Shown piece after piece: positions 6,330 to 7,800 of a DNA stretch of 7,800 bases. The stretch covers positions 1 through 7,800 of the forward strand of contig CAJUGZ010000208.1 in NCBI GenBank assembly GCA_910585855.1, written 5' to 3'. A model generated the notes under the pieces. That model was not told where the DNA came from. It did no database searches and saw only the letters and a program-made list of their open reading frames with translations. Origin of the DNA: an uncultured Lachnospiraceae bacterium. GTDB lineage: Bacteria > Bacillota_A > Clostridia > Lachnospirales > Lachnospiraceae. Each line of letters opens with the position of its first letter. The stretch's first letter is position 1. Position numbers and translations under genes: made by a program.

Positions 6330-6371
6330 ACAACTCTTAAAATGTTTTGTAGTTTTAAGGGTTGTTTTTTT
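6330..6371 (+). terminator. Intrinsic terminator of htpG
   Basis: ACAACTCTTAAAA (6330-6342) pairs over 13 bp, with one G-T wobble, with 6353-6365 around a 10-base loop. Seven T follow (6365-6371). It lies 12 bases after the stop codon. Repeat copy C begins 9 bases after the T-run. Confidence 0.92.
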
Positions 6372-6379
6372 GTTGTGCA

Positions 6380-6559
6380 GAGAACGCCGGAAGCGGAAGG
6401 AAATTCGATTCCGGGTTTGCTTTCGCTTAGCATTTCTTATTTTCATAACGGACACATAAGGTGCTAAAAGACAGCAAGACAGCACCTAAGTGCCAACGGG
6501 AAATGATAACCCCCCATCGAATTCCTTTCCGCTTCCGGCTGTGTATTCCAGATGGAAAA
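6380..6559 (+). repeat. Structured intergenic repeat, copy C (diverged)
   Basis: The third complete copy has the box GAGAACGC (6380-6387), a 24-position outer stem (6386-6409 with 6516-6539; 22 Watson-Crick pairs, one G-T and one A-C), a 106-nt core, and the tail GGCTGTGTATTCC then AGATGGAAAA. The core keeps GCTTTCGCTTAGCATTTC, CGGACACATAAGG, CTAAGTGCC and ACGGGAAATGAT, but has about five extra bases after CATTTC. Its GGGTT/AACCC pairing (6413-6417 with 6509-6513) is longer than in A and B. The apical stem is AGGTGCT/AGCACCT (6459-6465, 6481-6487). The loop is 15 nt because the unit AGACAGCA is repeated in tandem (6469-6484); without one unit it would be a 7-nt loop, AAAAGAC. It lies just behind the htpG terminator, in the same orientation as htpG. 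Confidence 0.85.
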
Positions 6560-6682
6560 ATCAAATTAAAATAGATTAAAATGAGGACTTTTTGAGGATT
6601 TGTTTTTGAGTTTTAGTTGTATATTTCAAATAAAAAAGGATGTTTTTGGTTTGATTAATTTTTGAAATGTAGTAGAAAATAC
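6560..6682. other. AT-rich leader region before degV
   Basis: This stretch between copy C and the degV promoter is very AT-rich. I find no gene, RNA gene or clear repeat in it. Confidence 0.5.
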
Positions 6683-6711
6683 TTCACAAACAGTATAAAC
6701 TGTGCTAGTAT
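6683..6711 (+). promoter_or_regulatory. Candidate degV promoter with an internal palindrome
   Basis: TTCACA (6683-6688), a 17-base spacer and TAGTAT (6706-6711) form a plausible sigma-A promoter. The spacer holds the inverted repeat ACAGT-ATAA-ACTGT (6690-6703), a possible repressor operator. No regulator can be named: it does not look like the FapR or FabT sites I know. Confidence 0.45.
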
Positions 6712-6770
6712 AAGTAGTAATGGAAACTATATTAGATAGTTTTTTGAAAAGGAATTGAATAAATAAAGAG

Positions 6771-6776
6771 AAAGGA
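6771..6776 (+). promoter_or_regulatory. Ribosome binding site deciding the degV start
   Basis: AAAGGA precedes three possible starts. ATG 6781 is followed at once by TGA, GTG 6783 is 6 bases away, and ATG 6786 is 9 bases away. ATG 6786 is preferred; GTG 6783 would add one residue. Confidence 0.6.
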
Positions 6777-6785
6777 ATCGATGTG

Positions 6786-7625
6786 ATGAAATATAAGATT
6801 ATTGTAGATAGTTGCTGTGAATTGCCAAAAGAACAAAAGAATGATCTGAATTTTAAAATTATTCCGCTGACTTTAAGTGTGGATGATTATCAGGTAGTGG
6901 ATGATGAAAATTTTAATCAGAAGGAATTTATAAAACGGGTCAGTGAGAGTCCGAATTGTCCAAAGTCAGCATGTCCTTCTCCAGAGGCTTATATGCAGTC
7001 ATATGAAGGAGATTATGAAGGGGTTTTTGTGGTGACGCTTTCAGCAAATTTAAGCGGTTCTTATAATAGTGCTGTTCTTGGAGCAAATCTTTATAAAGAA
7101 GCACATCCAGACACAAAAGTATATGTTTTTAATTCGAAGTCAGCTTCTGTAGGAGAAACGCAGATTGCGCTTCGAATACAGGAATTAGCAGAAGCAGGTG
7201 TGGATTTTGATGGGATTGTAGAGCAGGTGGAAGCATTTTTAGAGGAAATGGATACGTATTTTGTATTGGAAACTTTGGATGCTCTTCGGAAAAATGGACG
7301 TCTTACTAATATACAGGCAGTTTTGGCAAATGTACTTAGTATTAAGCCAATTATGGGAGCAAATCCTGATGGGACGATTTGTAAATTGGATCAAGTGCGG
7401 GGGATGAATAAAGCACTTATAAAAATGGCAGATATTATTGCAGCTAAGGTAAAACGTTCTGAAGAAAAGAGATTGCTTATTGCGCATTGTAATTGTTTTG
7501 AACGGGCAGAGTATGTAAAACAATTAATGGAAGAACGGATAAAAGTAAAGGATACTATTATTTTGGATACTGCGGGAGTAAGTACATTGTATGCAAGTGA
7601 TGGCGGAATTATTGTTACGATTTAA
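6786..7625 (+). CDS. DegV family protein (FakB-like fatty-acid binding)
   Basis: The 279-residue product belongs to the DegV family, cytoplasmic two-domain proteins that bind a fatty acid in a buried tunnel. FakB members present it to FakA kinase for phosphorylation and entry into phospholipid synthesis. Family landmarks are KIIVDSCCELP (4-14), KSACPSPEAY (60-69, the TSxPSP site), TLSANLSGSYNSA (84-96), FNSKSASVGE (115-124), LRKNGRLT (167-174) and SIKPIM (185-190). The length is normal. The usual C-terminal G-x-H-x-GPGA segment, whose histidine helps hold the lipid carboxylate in FakB, is absent: the protein ends GVSTLYASDGGIIVTI. Ligand binding may therefore differ, and FakB function is not certain. 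No fakA lies in the window. The gene appears monocistronic, with its own promoter and a repeat copy (D) downstream. Confidence 0.92.
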   Translation: MKYKIIVDSCCELPKEQKNDLNFKIIPLTLSVDDYQVVDDENFNQKEFIKRVSESPNCPKSACPSPEAYMQSYEGDYEGVFVVTLSANLSGSYNSAVLGANLYKEAHPDTKVYVFNSKSASVGETQIALRIQELAEAGVDFDGIVEQVEAFLEEMDTYFVLETLDALRKNGRLTNIQAVLANVLSIKPIMGANPDGTICKLDQVRGMNKALIKMADIIAAKVKRSEEKRLLIAHCNCFERAEYVKQLMEERIKVKDTIILDTAGVSTLYASDGGIIVTI

Positions 7626-7696
7626 ATAAGGAACTGTTAAAAATGGATTTTAGAGTATTCTTTTGCTGAACGCAAGAAGCGAAATTGCAGAAAATT

Positions 7697-7715
7697 AAAC
7701 TTCGATAAGTTTTTT
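7697..7715 (+). terminator. Possible weak terminator of degV
   Basis: AAACTT (7697-7702) pairs with AAGTTT (7707-7712) around CGAT, and T-rich sequence runs to 7715. The stem is short and AT-only apart from one pair. Repeat copy D starts 6 bases later, as copy C starts just after the htpG terminator. Confidence 0.4.
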
Positions 7716-7720
7716 GGATA

Positions 7721-7800
7721 GAGGACGCCAGATTCGAAAACGGTGGACAGACTGCTGTTCCGGTTTCCAAAAAGTAAGAAGTTCTAAGACTTCTGCATTT
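7721..7800 (+). repeat. Structured intergenic repeat, copy D (cut by window end)
   Basis: The box GAGGACGC (7721-7728) is identical to that of copy A. It is followed by a 31-base stretch that would be the outer-stem 5' arm (7727-7757), then TTCCGG (7758-7763) as at the core start of the other copies, and GCATTT at the last bases (7795-7800) as in their core. Between TTCCGG and GCATTT the sequence differs: instead of GCTTTCGC there is a hairpin AGAAGT-TCTAAG-ACTTCT (7777-7794). The second half lies outside the window. The assignment rests on short matches in the right order, so it is less sure than A to C. Confidence 0.55.

Noticed and set aside
1544..6559. A CRISPR array
   Set aside because: The repeats are long, structured, in both orientations and separated by genes, with no regular spacers and no cas genes.

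Overview
The window is AT-rich, with Gram-positive-style ribosome binding sites (AAGGAG, GAAAGGAG). It carries genes typical of low-GC Firmicutes. Two features point to the clostridial family Lachnospiraceae: a protein I recognise as DUF5721, and an HtpG reading ELISNGCDA where most homologues read ELISNASDA. This placement is inference from gene content, not a database result.

Layout. Positions 2-637 (+) hold the C-terminal part of a PpiC/SurA-like peptidyl-prolyl isomerase cut by the window edge, followed at 695-1531 (+) by endonuclease IV (nfo). On the minus strand, converging on nfo, is a two-gene unit: DUF5721 (3394-3888) then an M18 aminopeptidase (2067-3359). Its extended -10 promoter faces a divergent htpG promoter region that carries a perfect CIRCE (HrcA) operator at 4059-4085. 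htpG (4204-6318, +) encodes a bacterial Hsp90 with two acidic inserts and ends at a strong intrinsic terminator. A DegV-family lipid-binding protein follows at 6786-7625 (+). The protein-coding genes are housekeeping: extracytoplasmic folding, DNA repair, peptide turnover, heat shock and fatty-acid handling.

The unusual content is intergenic. A structured repeat of about 166-180 nt occurs three times complete (A 1544-1709 +, B 1911-2077 -, C 6380-6559 +), and what looks like a fourth copy (D, from 7721 +) is cut by the window end. Each complete copy has a GRGRACGC box, a 23-24 bp outer stem, a conserved core of about 95-106 nt and a conserved tail GGCTGTGTAT..CC..GCCGGAAAG. The outer stem and an inner apical hairpin differ in sequence between copies but keep their pairing, so compensatory changes support a real folded structure. 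Every copy lies just 3' of a gene and in that gene's sense orientation. C and D start a few bases after terminator T-tracts, and B overlaps the aminopeptidase stop codon. I see no transposase or reverse transcriptase in the window to explain their spread. This family is the best candidate for something undescribed here; whether it is already in Rfam or a repeat database cannot be judged from the sequence alone.
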